NCBI GenBank assembly: GCA_902773245.1
Contig: CACYDY010000078.1
Location: forward strand, 1-9,242
Length of the DNA stretch: 9,242 nt
Origin: an uncultured Ruminococcus sp.
Lineage (GTDB): Bacteria; Bacillota; Clostridia; Oscillospirales; Acutalibacteraceae
Direction: 5' to 3'
A model generated the notes under the pieces. The model saw only the letters and a list, made by a program, of their open reading frames with translations. It searched no databases and was not told the origin of the DNA. Of the stretch, positions 1 through 5,589 are shown piece after piece; position 1 is the stretch's first letter, and the number at the start of each line of letters is the position of its first letter. The position numbers and the translations under genes are program-made.

Positions 1-613
1 ACACATTTTAAGAATACCAAAAAAACACGTTAAAGTCAATAAAAATTGATATTTTTTACAGTTTATACTTATTTGGTCTTTATAATCCACTGTCCAAAAA
101 TTAAGGTTTTGTTCTTGTCGACCCAAGGCTTTGGTTCTACTTAACATTTATTGACGTTACCCATACCCCGAAACCTTGTAACTCTTTGCATTAAGCTATG
201 TTTAAAAGTCTGCAAACGCAGAGTTAATGAGAATAAAAGGTAATTCGCAAGTGGGAAGTGTGAGTATCTTATTTTACCTCTTTTTTATTTCTAATTCGAA
301 ATTAAGCAAGTTGTCGAAATAGTTTCAATTATATTTCAAATTTATAAATTTTTTATTGGTTCTTCGTCAATAGTTGACATAATTCGTCGTTAGGTTTATA
401 ATATACGCAGTCGTTTTTTATAATATTGTTCCTAATAACAAAAAAATTTCGTTGTTTACACCGAACTGCCAACGGCAAACGAAAATCGCACACCTGCTTT
501 TCGAGTTGGGTAACTTTACCATCTGCGTCGAAATTTGATCCTAAAGGGGACACAACGAAAAAAGCATGATTCGAATTTCAAGATAAAATATTGTATGTCA
601 CGGAGGATTTGTA
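1..613. other. Gene-free 5' region with several foldable segments
   Basis: No reading frame here combines a ribosome binding site with recognisable protein sequence. The longest minus-strand frame (66 codons, 353-553) starts at a GTG with no Shine-Dalgarno and has no family features, so I do not call it a gene. The region is AT-rich and contains a perfect sigma-A promoter facing upp (374-402). It also has local inverted repeats: GTCAATAAA at 35-43 against TTTATTGAC at 147-155, a bulged stem pairing 125-134 with about 166-177, and a hairpin at 209-222 that competes with a longer pairing at 180-225. I cannot assign an RNA family to these. Confidence 0.5.
374..402 (+). promoter_or_regulatory. 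Consensus sigma-A promoter upstream of upp
   Basis: TTGACA at 374-379 and TATAAT at 397-402 are separated by exactly 17 bp, a perfect match to the housekeeping consensus. Transcription would begin near 409 and leave an untranslated leader of about 200 nt before upp. No better promoter lies nearer to the gene. That a leader this long belongs to upp is an inference. Confidence 0.72.
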
Positions 614-1243
614 ATGAAAAATATTACCATCATGGAGCATCCGCTTATTAAGCATAAAATCACAGTGATGAGAAAAACAGATACCGGTACTTATGAGTTT
701 CGCAAGCTAACAGAAGAAATTGCCATGCTGATGGCTTATGAAGCACTGAGAGATTTGCCTACTGTAAACATCAAAATAGAAACACCCGTTGAACCGTGCG
801 AATCGCCTGTGATCGACGGAAAAAAACCGGCTGTAGTGCCTATTCTCCGTGCAGGTCTTGGCATGGTCAGCGGAATACTCTCCTTGGTACCAAGTGCAAA
901 GGTTGGTCACATCGGGCTTTTCAGAGATGAAACTACCCACCTGCCGCATGAATACTACTGCAAGCTCCCGCAATCTCTTGAAGAAAGAAAAATTCTTGTT
1001 CTTGACCCCATGCTTGCAACAGGCGGTTCGGCGGTCGCAGCTGTTGATCTGATCAAAAAGCATAACGGAAAAGACATAAGCTTCATGAGTATAATTGCAG
1101 CACCGCAGGGTTTGCAGACTTTGTCACAGGCTCACCCCGACATAAAAATATTTGTCGGCAATGTAGACAGGGAACTCAACGAAAACGCCTATATTTGCCC
1201 GGGTCTTGGAGATGCCGGCGACAGAATTTTCGGCACAAAATAA
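614..1243 (+). CDS. upp: Uracil phosphoribosyltransferase
   Basis: Cytosolic pyrimidine salvage enzyme that makes UMP and pyrophosphate from uracil and PRPP. The 209-residue product has the usual family length. The PRPP-binding loop is at about 128-140 (LVLDPMLATGGSA), with the conserved RAGLG at 79-83 upstream of it. The uracil-binding C-terminal signature ICPGLGDAGDR lies at 194-204, and the protein ends in the family-typical FGTK. The start is supported by GGAGG at 602-606, 7 nt before the ATG. A perfect sigma-A promoter lies about 200 nt upstream. No terminator is visible in the 39 bp before the downstream amidase gene, so the two are probably co-transcribed. That pairing has no obvious metabolic logic. 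The identification is secure; regulation through the long leader is only a possibility. Confidence 0.97.
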   Translation: MKNITIMEHPLIKHKITVMRKTDTGTYEFRKLTEEIAMLMAYEALRDLPTVNIKIETPVEPCESPVIDGKKPAVVPILRAGLGMVSGILSLVPSAKVGHIGLFRDETTHLPHEYYCKLPQSLEERKILVLDPMLATGGSAVAAVDLIKKHNGKDISFMSIIAAPQGLQTLSQAHPDIKIFVGNVDRELNENAYICPGLGDAGDRIFGTK

Positions 1244-1282
1244 TTTAAAATTACATTTATTACAAAGAAGAGGTATACAATC

Positions 1283-2590
1283 ATGGCTCGTAAAAAACAA
1301 CTGCTCAGCTTATTGTTATCGGCAGCTATCTCAACTGCTTGTTTAACGGTCGGTTCTTATCCTGCTTTTGCAGAAGTTCAGACTCCGGATACTCCGGTAC
1401 ACATTCAAATGCAGGGTGACGCCAATAACGACGGTTCGGTAGATTCTTATGACTCACTGCTCGTTTTGCGTCAATCGGTAGGTTATAACGATATTTCCGA
1501 AGAAAACCTGCCTTACTGCGATCTTGACAATGACAACGAACTTACAAGCGTAGACGCTCTATTGATACTTATGAAATCCGTTAACTCAGACACCGGAGAG
1601 ATCCTTTGTGAAACAGGTATCAATGCCATTTGCGGCGATACGGTAAAAATAGACGCAAAAATCGTTCCCGAAAACAAAAACAGCAAAGTCACTTTCAAAT
1701 TTATCCCCGACAAAACAATTTCCAAGGACGGATCGGGTCAAACCGTTCTTGAGGTTTCAAATACCGGACGTATAAAAGCATATCACCCCGGAACAAGCAC
1801 GGTGACTATCAAGGCTTCAAACGGAGCAACCGCACAGTGCAAGGTCACTGTTCAGGATCTGACTACACAGCAAACTATTACCGCTGCCGGCAAGAATCTC
1901 ACCGTTAACAAACGCATGATGATGAAAAACGAATGCTATGACTATACTTATGATTTTGAAAAAATAGACGGTATTGTTGTTCATTCAACCGCAACGCCCG
2001 GAGTTATGGCTGAAACATGGTATTCGGCATGGAACAAACCCAATATTGAAGCTTGCGTACACGCTTTTCTTGATGACAAAGGAGTGTGCCAATATCTTCC
2101 TCTTGAGCAAATAGCCTGGCATGCAGGTTCGCCGGCTAACAAAACATACTTGGATTTTGAGATGTGTGAACCGGCAGGATTTTATTATTCAAATAATAGT
2201 ATTACTAATTATAATGTTGCTGCCCAGCAGAAGTATTTTGATAAAATCTGGACTAACGCAACTGTTTATACTGCGTATTTGTGCAAAACATATAACCTGA
2301 CTTCAAAGAATGTCATAAGCCATGCAGAAGCCGGCAAAATGAAGATCGGTACGAACCACGGCGATCCCGACCACTGGTTCGTATTGCACGGCAGAAATAT
2401 GAACGATTTCAGAAAAGATGTTCAGGCTATTCTCGACAGCGGTGCTATTTCAGCAACCGAGCCAAAGGTTGTTAAAAATATTCCCTTGGCTTCCGCTTCA
2501 ACTTCCACTTCCGACTACTTCGACATTCACACCGAGGTAACTCCGTTTGATATGTTCAAGGTTTGGGGCGATGACAGTTTAAGATATTAA
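1283..2590 (+). CDS. Secreted dockerin / Big_2 / N-acetylmuramoyl-L-alanine amidase
   Basis: Exported multidomain peptidoglycan hydrolase of 435 residues. A signal peptide covers 1-30 (KK, a hydrophobic core, then AFA|E cleavage). A type I dockerin follows at about 45-100 with two calcium-loop repeats: D46, N48, D50, S52, D54, D57 and D80, D82, D84, E86, T88, D91. Residues 112-192 resemble a bacterial Ig-like (Big_2) domain, with NTGRIKAYHPGTSTVTIKAS typical of that fold. The amidase_2 (T7 lysozyme/PGRP-like) domain spans about 227-385. Likely zinc ligands are H234 (VVHSTAT), H347 (SHAE) and an acidic or His residue in GDPDHW (361-365); WHAG at 279-282 is also typical. The last 45 residues are Ser/Thr-rich with no recognised domain. 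The start is supported by AGAGG at 1269-1273. The dockerin lies N-terminal, whereas it is most often C-terminal in cellulosomal enzymes. A MITE-like element and a terminator follow. Confidence 0.9.
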   Translation: MARKKQLLSLLLSAAISTACLTVGSYPAFAEVQTPDTPVHIQMQGDANNDGSVDSYDSLLVLRQSVGYNDISEENLPYCDLDNDNELTSVDALLILMKSVNSDTGEILCETGINAICGDTVKIDAKIVPENKNSKVTFKFIPDKTISKDGSGQTVLEVSNTGRIKAYHPGTSTVTIKASNGATAQCKVTVQDLTTQQTITAAGKNLTVNKRMMMKNECYDYTYDFEKIDGIVVHSTATPGVMAETWYSAWNKPNIEACVHAFLDDKGVCQYLPLEQIAWHAGSPANKTYLDFEMCEPAGFYYSNNSITNYNVAAQQKYFDKIWTNATVYTAYLCKTYNLTSKNVISHAEAGKMKIGTNHGDPDHWFVLHGRNMNDFRKDVQAILDSGAISATEPKVVKNIPLASASTSTSDYFDIHTEVTPFDMFKVWGDDSLRY

Positions 2591-2607
2591 TGTTATGAAA
2601 CTCTTTA

Positions 2608-2714
2608 GAGGCTGTTTAGTATCTTGATATGAGCAGATTTTCGAGCATAATTTTTGACGCAGAGATCGGCAAAATTTGCCTAAAAGATGCTTGTGGGAGA
2701 TACTAAACAGGCTC
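2608..2714. mobile_element. 107-bp MITE-like element with 17-bp terminal inverted repeats
   Basis: The left end GAGGCTGTTTAGTATCT (2608-2624) and right end (2698-2714) are inverted copies matching at 16 of 17 positions. Both ends are directly flanked by TTA (2605-2607 and 2715-2717), consistent with a short target-site duplication. The interior codes for nothing and contains a small hairpin, GGCAA-aat-TTGCC (2668-2680). It sits in the 3' flank of the amidase gene, before its terminator. The size, long terminal repeats and lack of coding capacity fit a non-autonomous miniature element. A structural RNA hairpin is an alternative. Multicopy status cannot be judged from this window. Confidence 0.55.
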
Positions 2715-2717
2715 TTA

Positions 2718-2761
2718 GCAGAATACACACGAAAAATTCTCCCGTGTGTATTCTGCTTTTT
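2718..2761 (+). terminator. Intrinsic terminator of the upp-amidase unit
   Basis: A perfect 14-bp stem (2718-2731 with 2743-2756) has an 11-nt loop and is followed by TTTTT on the + strand. There is no T-run on the minus strand, so it serves the amidase transcript rather than the convergent YetF-like gene. Confidence 0.88.
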
Positions 2762-2787
2762 GTTATAAAATCATACTATCCGGAAGT

Positions 2788-3465
2788 TTAACCATTCATA
2801 AAAACAGTAAGTTTATTATTACTATCACATAAACCCAGAAATACTTCTTTCGGACTGCGGATTTTCTGTTTATCCAGCTGCTTTTGAAGCCATGTTATGT
2901 CAAGTCCCATTCTTTTGAGATTTTCTTCCAAAACTCTGCCGTCCATGATCACTTCGGTACTGATATATTCCTCGTTGGGTTTTATGCCTATATCCTCCGG
3001 ATTAACGGGTCTTTTCAGACTCGTTGGCAAAATAGTAAGCTTGCCGTTGTATTCGAAGATAGCAGTTTGAATATCACTAAGGTTAAAATACCCTTCCTGT
3101 CTGCACATAAGCATAAATTCGCTCAGCTCCAATTTGGCTTTTTTCATGTTTTTTCTGTACAGCTTTCCGTTATCTAAAATAATAGTCGGAGTTCCGTTAA
3201 TATACTTTCTGGTCTTCGGAAACTTTTCAGTCAAAACACTGAGCAATGCGGTTATCGAACCATAAACCACCATTGCAAGAAGCGGTTTCCACCACGGACT
3301 TTCAAGTGTAGTAGCAACCTCCGCAGCTATAGAACCGATAGTGATACCCGTGATATAATCGAAAAAATCAAGCTGGGATACTTGCTTGTGACCTATAACC
3401 TTAGCAATAATAAAAAGTGCCGAAGCAGATAAGATTGACGCCAGAATAACCTTTGCTATTTCCAT
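2788..3465 (-). CDS. YetF/DUF421 family membrane protein
   Basis: Small integral membrane protein of 225 residues, the usual length for the YetF / DUF421 family (related to Bacillus YetF, YrbG, YkjA). Hydrophobic segments lie at about 4-24, 38-54 and 61-79, and the rest is a cytoplasmic domain. Family-like landmarks are GHKQVSQLDFFDYITGITIG (25-44), NGTPTIILDNGKL (90-102) and the CRQEGY motif with a following NGKLTI-type strand. In spore formers some relatives affect germination or envelope properties, but the function of the family is not settled and I do not assign one here. The start is well supported by AGGAGG (complement of 3471-3476), 5 nt from the ATG. The gene appears monocistronic, facing the amidase gene and lying downstream of the SPFH-RHH terminator. 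No clear promoter was found; a TTGACA (complement of 3547-3552) lacks a well-spaced -10. Confidence 0.9.
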   Translation of the reverse strand: MEIAKVILASILSASALFIIAKVIGHKQVSQLDFFDYITGITIGSIAAEVATTLESPWWKPLLAMVVYGSITALLSVLTEKFPKTRKYINGTPTIILDNGKLYRKNMKKAKLELSEFMLMCRQEGYFNLSDIQTAIFEYNGKLTILPTSLKRPVNPEDIGIKPNEEYISTEVIMDGRVLEENLKRMGLDITWLQKQLDKQKIRSPKEVFLGLCDSNNKLTVFMNG

Positions 3466-3515
3466 ATAAACCTCCTCTCAATAATTAACACTCTCACTAC
3501 ACCATTATCATACAC

Positions 3516-3530
3516 AAAACTATTAGTTTT
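3516..3530. repeat. Short palindrome upstream of the YetF-like gene
   Basis: AAAACTA at 3516-3522 and TAGTTTT at 3524-3530 form a perfect 7-bp inverted repeat about one base apart, 50 bp upstream of the start codon. It lies where a promoter or operator would be expected. A repressor site is possible but no regulator can be named, and such AT-rich palindromes also arise by chance. Confidence 0.25.
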
Positions 3531-3643
3531 ATACATTTTTATGCACTGTCAACAGCTAAACCGAAGATTGTTAAAACGTCACATCCGTGAGCTGTGAATA
3601 TTCTTGTGAGATATATAATTTGATCATTTATAATATTATCAAT

Positions 3644-3679
3644 AAAAAAACACGTGCCGAGCCGACATCGTGTTTTTTT
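3644..3679 (-). terminator. Bidirectional intrinsic terminator after the RHH gene
   Basis: Perfect 11-bp arms, AAAAAAACACG (3644-3654) and CGTGTTTTTTT (3669-3679), enclose a 14-nt loop. It gives a T7 run on both strands. On the minus strand it ends the SPFH-RHH transcript about 85 nt after the RHH stop codon. No + strand gene obviously needs it. Confidence 0.85.
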
Positions 3680-3763
3680 CATTCAAACTACAGAAAATAC
3701 TCCTGCAGTAATTTAAGCAAGGTGAGTGCCAAACCCACGGGGCGTGATTTGATCAATGGTAAC

Positions 3764-3976
3764 TTAATCTTTTCCGAATTTTTTAACATCAAAATCCGGT
3801 GGAGAATCTATTTCTTCGCCAACATACCCGCCATTCTTGCGACGCTGTTTTACGCATTCCGTCAGTAAATATTCTATCTGCCCGTTTACCGAACGAAAAT
3901 CATCTGCTGCCCAAGAAGCAATATCATTATAAAGCTTCTCAGACAATCTCAAGGGTACTTGCTTCTTTACTGCCAT
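3764..3976 (-). CDS. Arc-like ribbon-helix-helix DNA-binding protein
   Basis: A 70-residue basic protein. Residues 4-11 (KKQVPLRL) form the predicted DNA-contacting beta strand, followed by helix A at about 12-25 (SEKLYNDIASWAAD) and helix B at about 29-45 (SVNGQIEYLLTECVKQR). This is the Arc/MetJ arrangement that dimerises through the strand and inserts it into the major groove. The C-terminal 25 residues are acidic and Pro-containing, probably a flexible tail. The ATG lies 1 bp after the stop of the SPFH gene and has only a poor Shine-Dalgarno of its own (GGGAAG inside the upstream gene), which suggests translational coupling. As I recall, this kind of RHH protein is found beside SPFH genes in other Firmicutes. 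It could autoregulate the operon through the repeats at 5026-5071; an antitoxin-like role is an alternative, but no toxin gene is present. Confidence 0.85.
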   Translation of the reverse strand: MAVKKQVPLRLSEKLYNDIASWAADDFRSVNGQIEYLLTECVKQRRKNGGYVGEEIDSPPDFDVKKFGKD

Positions 3977-3977
3977 A

Positions 3978-4997
3978 TCAATACAAGCTTCCCGAATTTA
4001 CGATAGGCTGAGCATCGTGGTTTCCGCAAAGAACTACAAGCAAATTGGATACCATTGCTGCTTTTCTCTCTTCGTCAAGCTCAACCACGCTTTTTTGACT
4101 AAGCTGCTCGAGAGCCATTTCAACCATACCGACAGCACCGTCAACGATAAGCTTTCTCGCATCAACAACTGCCGACGCCTGCTGACGCTGAAGCATTGCT
4201 GCGGCAATTTCCGGTGCGTAAGCAAGATAAGTGATTCTCGCTTCAATTATCTCAATACCGGCATTGGACACCTTTTCTTGAATTTCGTCACGTATTCTTT
4301 GTGCAACGATTTCACTCGAACCTCTAAGACTTCCCTCGTCAGCTACACCGTCACCGGTAGTATCAACATTAGGAGCAACGTCATACGGATAAAGACGAAC
4401 TATGTTCCTCAGTGCCGTGTCGCATTGAAGTGACAGATATTCCTTGTAATTATCAACGTCAAATACAGCTTTTGCAGTATCAACAACACGCCAAATTACC
4501 GCTATGCCAATTTCAATGGGATTTCCAAGACAATCGTTAATTTTTTGCTTGTTGTTGTTAAGCGTCATAATTTTAAGAGAAATTCGTTTGTCTGCGGCGG
4601 TATTTGTACTGACCGTATCTCCCTCGGACTTAAACTTCATTGAGGAACTGCTCTCTGCCGCAACATCTCCGCTCTGTCTGAGCCTTGTGGAAGCTGCCGG
4701 ATTAAATGCGGTACAAAAAGGATTGACCCAGTAAAATCCGTCACCTTTAAGTGTACCGATATATTTGCCGAAAAGAGTAAGCACAAGCGCTTCCTGCGGC
4801 TTGAGAACCTTTAGTCCCATGAACATTATCCAGCCAAGCGACATCCAGATCACTGACAACACAACAATAACATCACCGACAAAGGACTCCAATGCCGTAC
4901 CTACTATTGCTGCGAAAATGGATATTATGTACAGGAAAATTGTAAGCAGCATCATACCCATTCCGTTTTTCTTACCCGAAATGATTTTTTCTTTCAT
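3978..4997 (-). CDS. Membrane-anchored SPFH/band 7 domain protein
   Basis: A 339-residue stomatin/prohibitin/flotillin-like protein. Two N-terminal membrane segments lie at about 14-34 and 42-62, then the SPFH domain starts with LKPQEALVLTLFGKYIGTL (65-83) and continues to about 270. YAPEIAAAMLQRQQASAVVDAR (260-281) is the characteristic end of the domain and the start of a helical, oligomerisation-prone tail. Such proteins form membrane microdomain scaffolds; the client here is unknown. Two insertions stand out: a Ser-rich stretch at 103-138 and an acidic DTTGDGVADE loop at 212-221 resembling a calcium-binding loop. The start is supported by AGGAGG (complement of 5006-5011) 8 nt upstream and by a promoter at 5027-5055. 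The downstream RHH gene follows after 1 bp. It is an SPFH protein of uncertain subtype, not classical HflK/HflC or flotillin. Confidence 0.92.
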   Translation of the reverse strand: MKEKIISGKKNGMGMMLLTIFLYIISIFAAIVGTALESFVGDVIVVLSVIWMSLGWIMFMGLKVLKPQEALVLTLFGKYIGTLKGDGFYWVNPFCTAFNPAASTRLRQSGDVAAESSSSMKFKSEGDTVSTNTAADKRISLKIMTLNNNKQKINDCLGNPIEIGIAVIWRVVDTAKAVFDVDNYKEYLSLQCDTALRNIVRLYPYDVAPNVDTTGDGVADEGSLRGSSEIVAQRIRDEIQEKVSNAGIEIIEARITYLAYAPEIAAAMLQRQQASAVVDARKLIVDGAVGMVEMALEQLSQKSVVELDEERKAAMVSNLLVVLCGNHDAQPIVNSGSLY

Positions 4998-5025
4998 AAC
5001 TATTACCTCCTCGATATGATATCAA

Positions 5026-5071
5026 AATTATATCACATTAATATTGATTTGGCAAGAGAATTATATCACAT
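5026..5071. repeat. Two 13-bp direct repeats in the SPFH promoter
   Basis: AATTATATCACAT occurs at 5026-5038 and again at 5059-5071, 33 bp apart, close to three helical turns. Read on the minus strand each copy contains an extended -10 (TGATATAAT). They may be tandem promoters, or operator half-sites for a regulator such as the RHH protein encoded in the same operon. The spacing on one DNA face favours a protein-binding role, but this is inference. Confidence 0.5.
5027..5055 (-). promoter_or_regulatory. Promoter of the SPFH-RHH operon
   Basis: On the minus strand TTGCCA (complement of 5050-5055) and TATAAT (complement of 5027-5032) are 17 bp apart, and a TG lies one base upstream of the -10, giving an extended -10 box. 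Initiation near 5020 would leave a 20-25 nt leader with the Shine-Dalgarno at 5006-5011. The second repeat copy gives another extended -10 at 5060-5065 with a poor -35. Confidence 0.75.
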
Positions 5072-5120
5072 ATTGCAAATTCGTTATTATTAACACATAT
5101 CAGAGCATAAAATTAATCTT

Positions 5121-5138
5121 TTTGTACAATTGAACAAA
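5121..5138. promoter_or_regulatory. Operator-like imperfect palindrome
   Basis: TTTGTACAATTGAACAAA is symmetrical at 8 of 9 base pairs of each half. It lies about 100 bp upstream of the SPFH start and about 50 bp before a possible + strand -10 at 5186. The symmetry suits a dimeric regulator, but no matching regulator can be named and an AT-rich palindrome of this length could be chance. Confidence 0.3.
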
Positions 5139-5213
5139 ATTCAATACCGACGATTTGTCTTTTGGTTGATAAATATTCAGAATTTTATAATATTAATTCA
5201 ATGTTCACAAAAT

Positions 5214-5284
5214 AAGAATTATTGCCGGGCGAACTCCCGGAGGTAATGCCACATTACTGTTCTTAATTAAAAAATTCTTTTTTT
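5214..5284 (+). ncRNA. Candidate structured RNA: two hairpins closed by an outer stem and T-run
   Basis: An outer stem AAGAATT (5214-5220) / AATTCTT (5273-5279) encloses two hairpins: CCGGG-cgaact-CCCGG (5225-5240) and GTAATG-cca-CATTAC (5243-5257). Seven Ts at 5278-5284 follow. GGTAAT at 5242-5247 could instead pair with ATTGCC at 5221-5226 (one G-T wobble), so two alternative folds exist, as in a switch or attenuator. A weak + strand promoter (TATAAT at 5186-5191) would start near 5198. I recognise no known RNA family. It could be a small RNA, a leader element or a weak terminator; the promoter of the next gene lies downstream of it. Confidence 0.4.
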
Positions 5285-5297
5285 GGCTTTTGACACG

Positions 5298-5326
5298 TTG
5301 ACCACTGCAAATAAATATAGTATAAT
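5298..5326 (+). promoter_or_regulatory. Promoter of the DUF4250 gene
   Basis: TTGACC at 5298-5303 and TATAAT at 5321-5326 are 17 bp apart, giving a start near 5333 and a short leader. A TTGACA at 5290-5295 is closer to consensus but 25 bp from the -10, so it is less likely to be the -35 used. Confidence 0.75.
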
Positions 5327-5359
5327 TTAAAATGTAAAATGTAATAAAGGAGTATGCTT

Positions 5360-5536
5360 ATGCCAATTCCAAGTGATCCCATCATACTGTTATCTTATAT
5401 CAATACTCAGCTTCGTGATAATTATTCGTCATTAGATGAATTGTGCAAGTCACTTTGCGTTAACTCTGAAGATATTAAAAATAAGCTATCTTCGGTTAAC
5501 TACGAGTATGACAGCAAACTTAACAAATTTGTATAA
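5360..5536 (+). CDS. DUF4250 family small protein
   Basis: A 58-residue protein that I recognise as the DUF4250 family of Firmicutes: MPIPSDPIILLSYINTQLRD at the N-terminus, then YSSLDELCKSL, then a C-terminal YEYDSKLNKFV, spaced as in that family. The function is unknown. It has no signal peptide or membrane segment and is predicted helical, possibly helix-turn-helix-like (SLDELCKSLCVNSEDIKNKL), though I would not claim DNA binding. I place the start at 5360 rather than the in-frame ATG at 5354. AAGGAG at 5347-5352 is 7 nt from the second ATG but only 1 nt from the first, and the family normally begins close to the second. The gene has its own promoter and a strong terminator, so it is monocistronic. 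Confidence 0.85.
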   Translation: MPIPSDPIILLSYINTQLRDNYSSLDELCKSLCVNSEDIKNKLSSVNYEYDSKLNKFV

Positions 5537-5539
5537 AAC

Positions 5540-5581
5540 AAAAAACGGAGAAGTAAACGACACCGTACTTCTCCGTTTTTT
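5540..5581. terminator. Bidirectional terminator between DUF4250 and the ABC operon
   Basis: Perfect 16-bp arms (5540-5555 and 5566-5581) with a 10-nt loop combine a GC-containing core (CGGAGAAG) with A6/T6 ends. It terminates the DUF4250 transcript on + and the ABC importer operon on -, 3 nt and 8 nt beyond the respective stop codons. Confidence 0.93.
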
Positions 5582-5589
5582 GCTTTTTA

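Larger units (their letters stand above)
4998..5359. promoter_or_regulatory. Divergent intergenic region between the SPFH and DUF4250 genes
   Basis: This 362-bp AT-rich stretch carries no gene. From left to right it holds the SPFH ribosome binding site and promoter, two 13-bp direct repeats, an operator-like palindrome (5121-5138), a TATAAT at 5186-5191 with a weak -35 (TTGGTT at 5162-5167), a two-hairpin element (5214-5284) and the DUF4250 promoter. Most parts are listed separately. Confidence 0.7.

Noticed and set aside
353..553. 66-codon minus-strand frame upstream of upp
   Set aside because: GTG start with no Shine-Dalgarno, no recognisable domain, and it spans the perfect + strand promoter of upp.
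1..560. Possibility that the first block is reversed or complemented text rather than natural sequence
   Set aside because: By rough hand count CG outnumbers GC here, unlike the other intergenic regions, so I read it reversed and complemented. Neither reading gave a convincing gene, and the forward reading contains a perfect 17-bp-spaced promoter, which favours the given orientation.
707..1063. 118-codon minus-strand frame within upp
   Set aside because: Antisense shadow of a secure, highly conserved gene.
3720..3763. Riboswitch-like hairpin CACGGGGCGTG after the RHH gene
   Set aside because: Only a 4-bp stem with no conserved junction sequences, located in a 3' UTR before a normal terminator.
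3587..3868. 93-codon + strand frame in the region after the RHH gene
   Set aside because: It runs through the bidirectional terminator and antisense into the RHH gene; no ribosome site and no protein-like features.
3764..3976. Toxin-antitoxin module with the RHH protein as antitoxin
   Set aside because: The only partner is the SPFH membrane protein, which has no toxin features; no second small toxin-like gene is adjacent.
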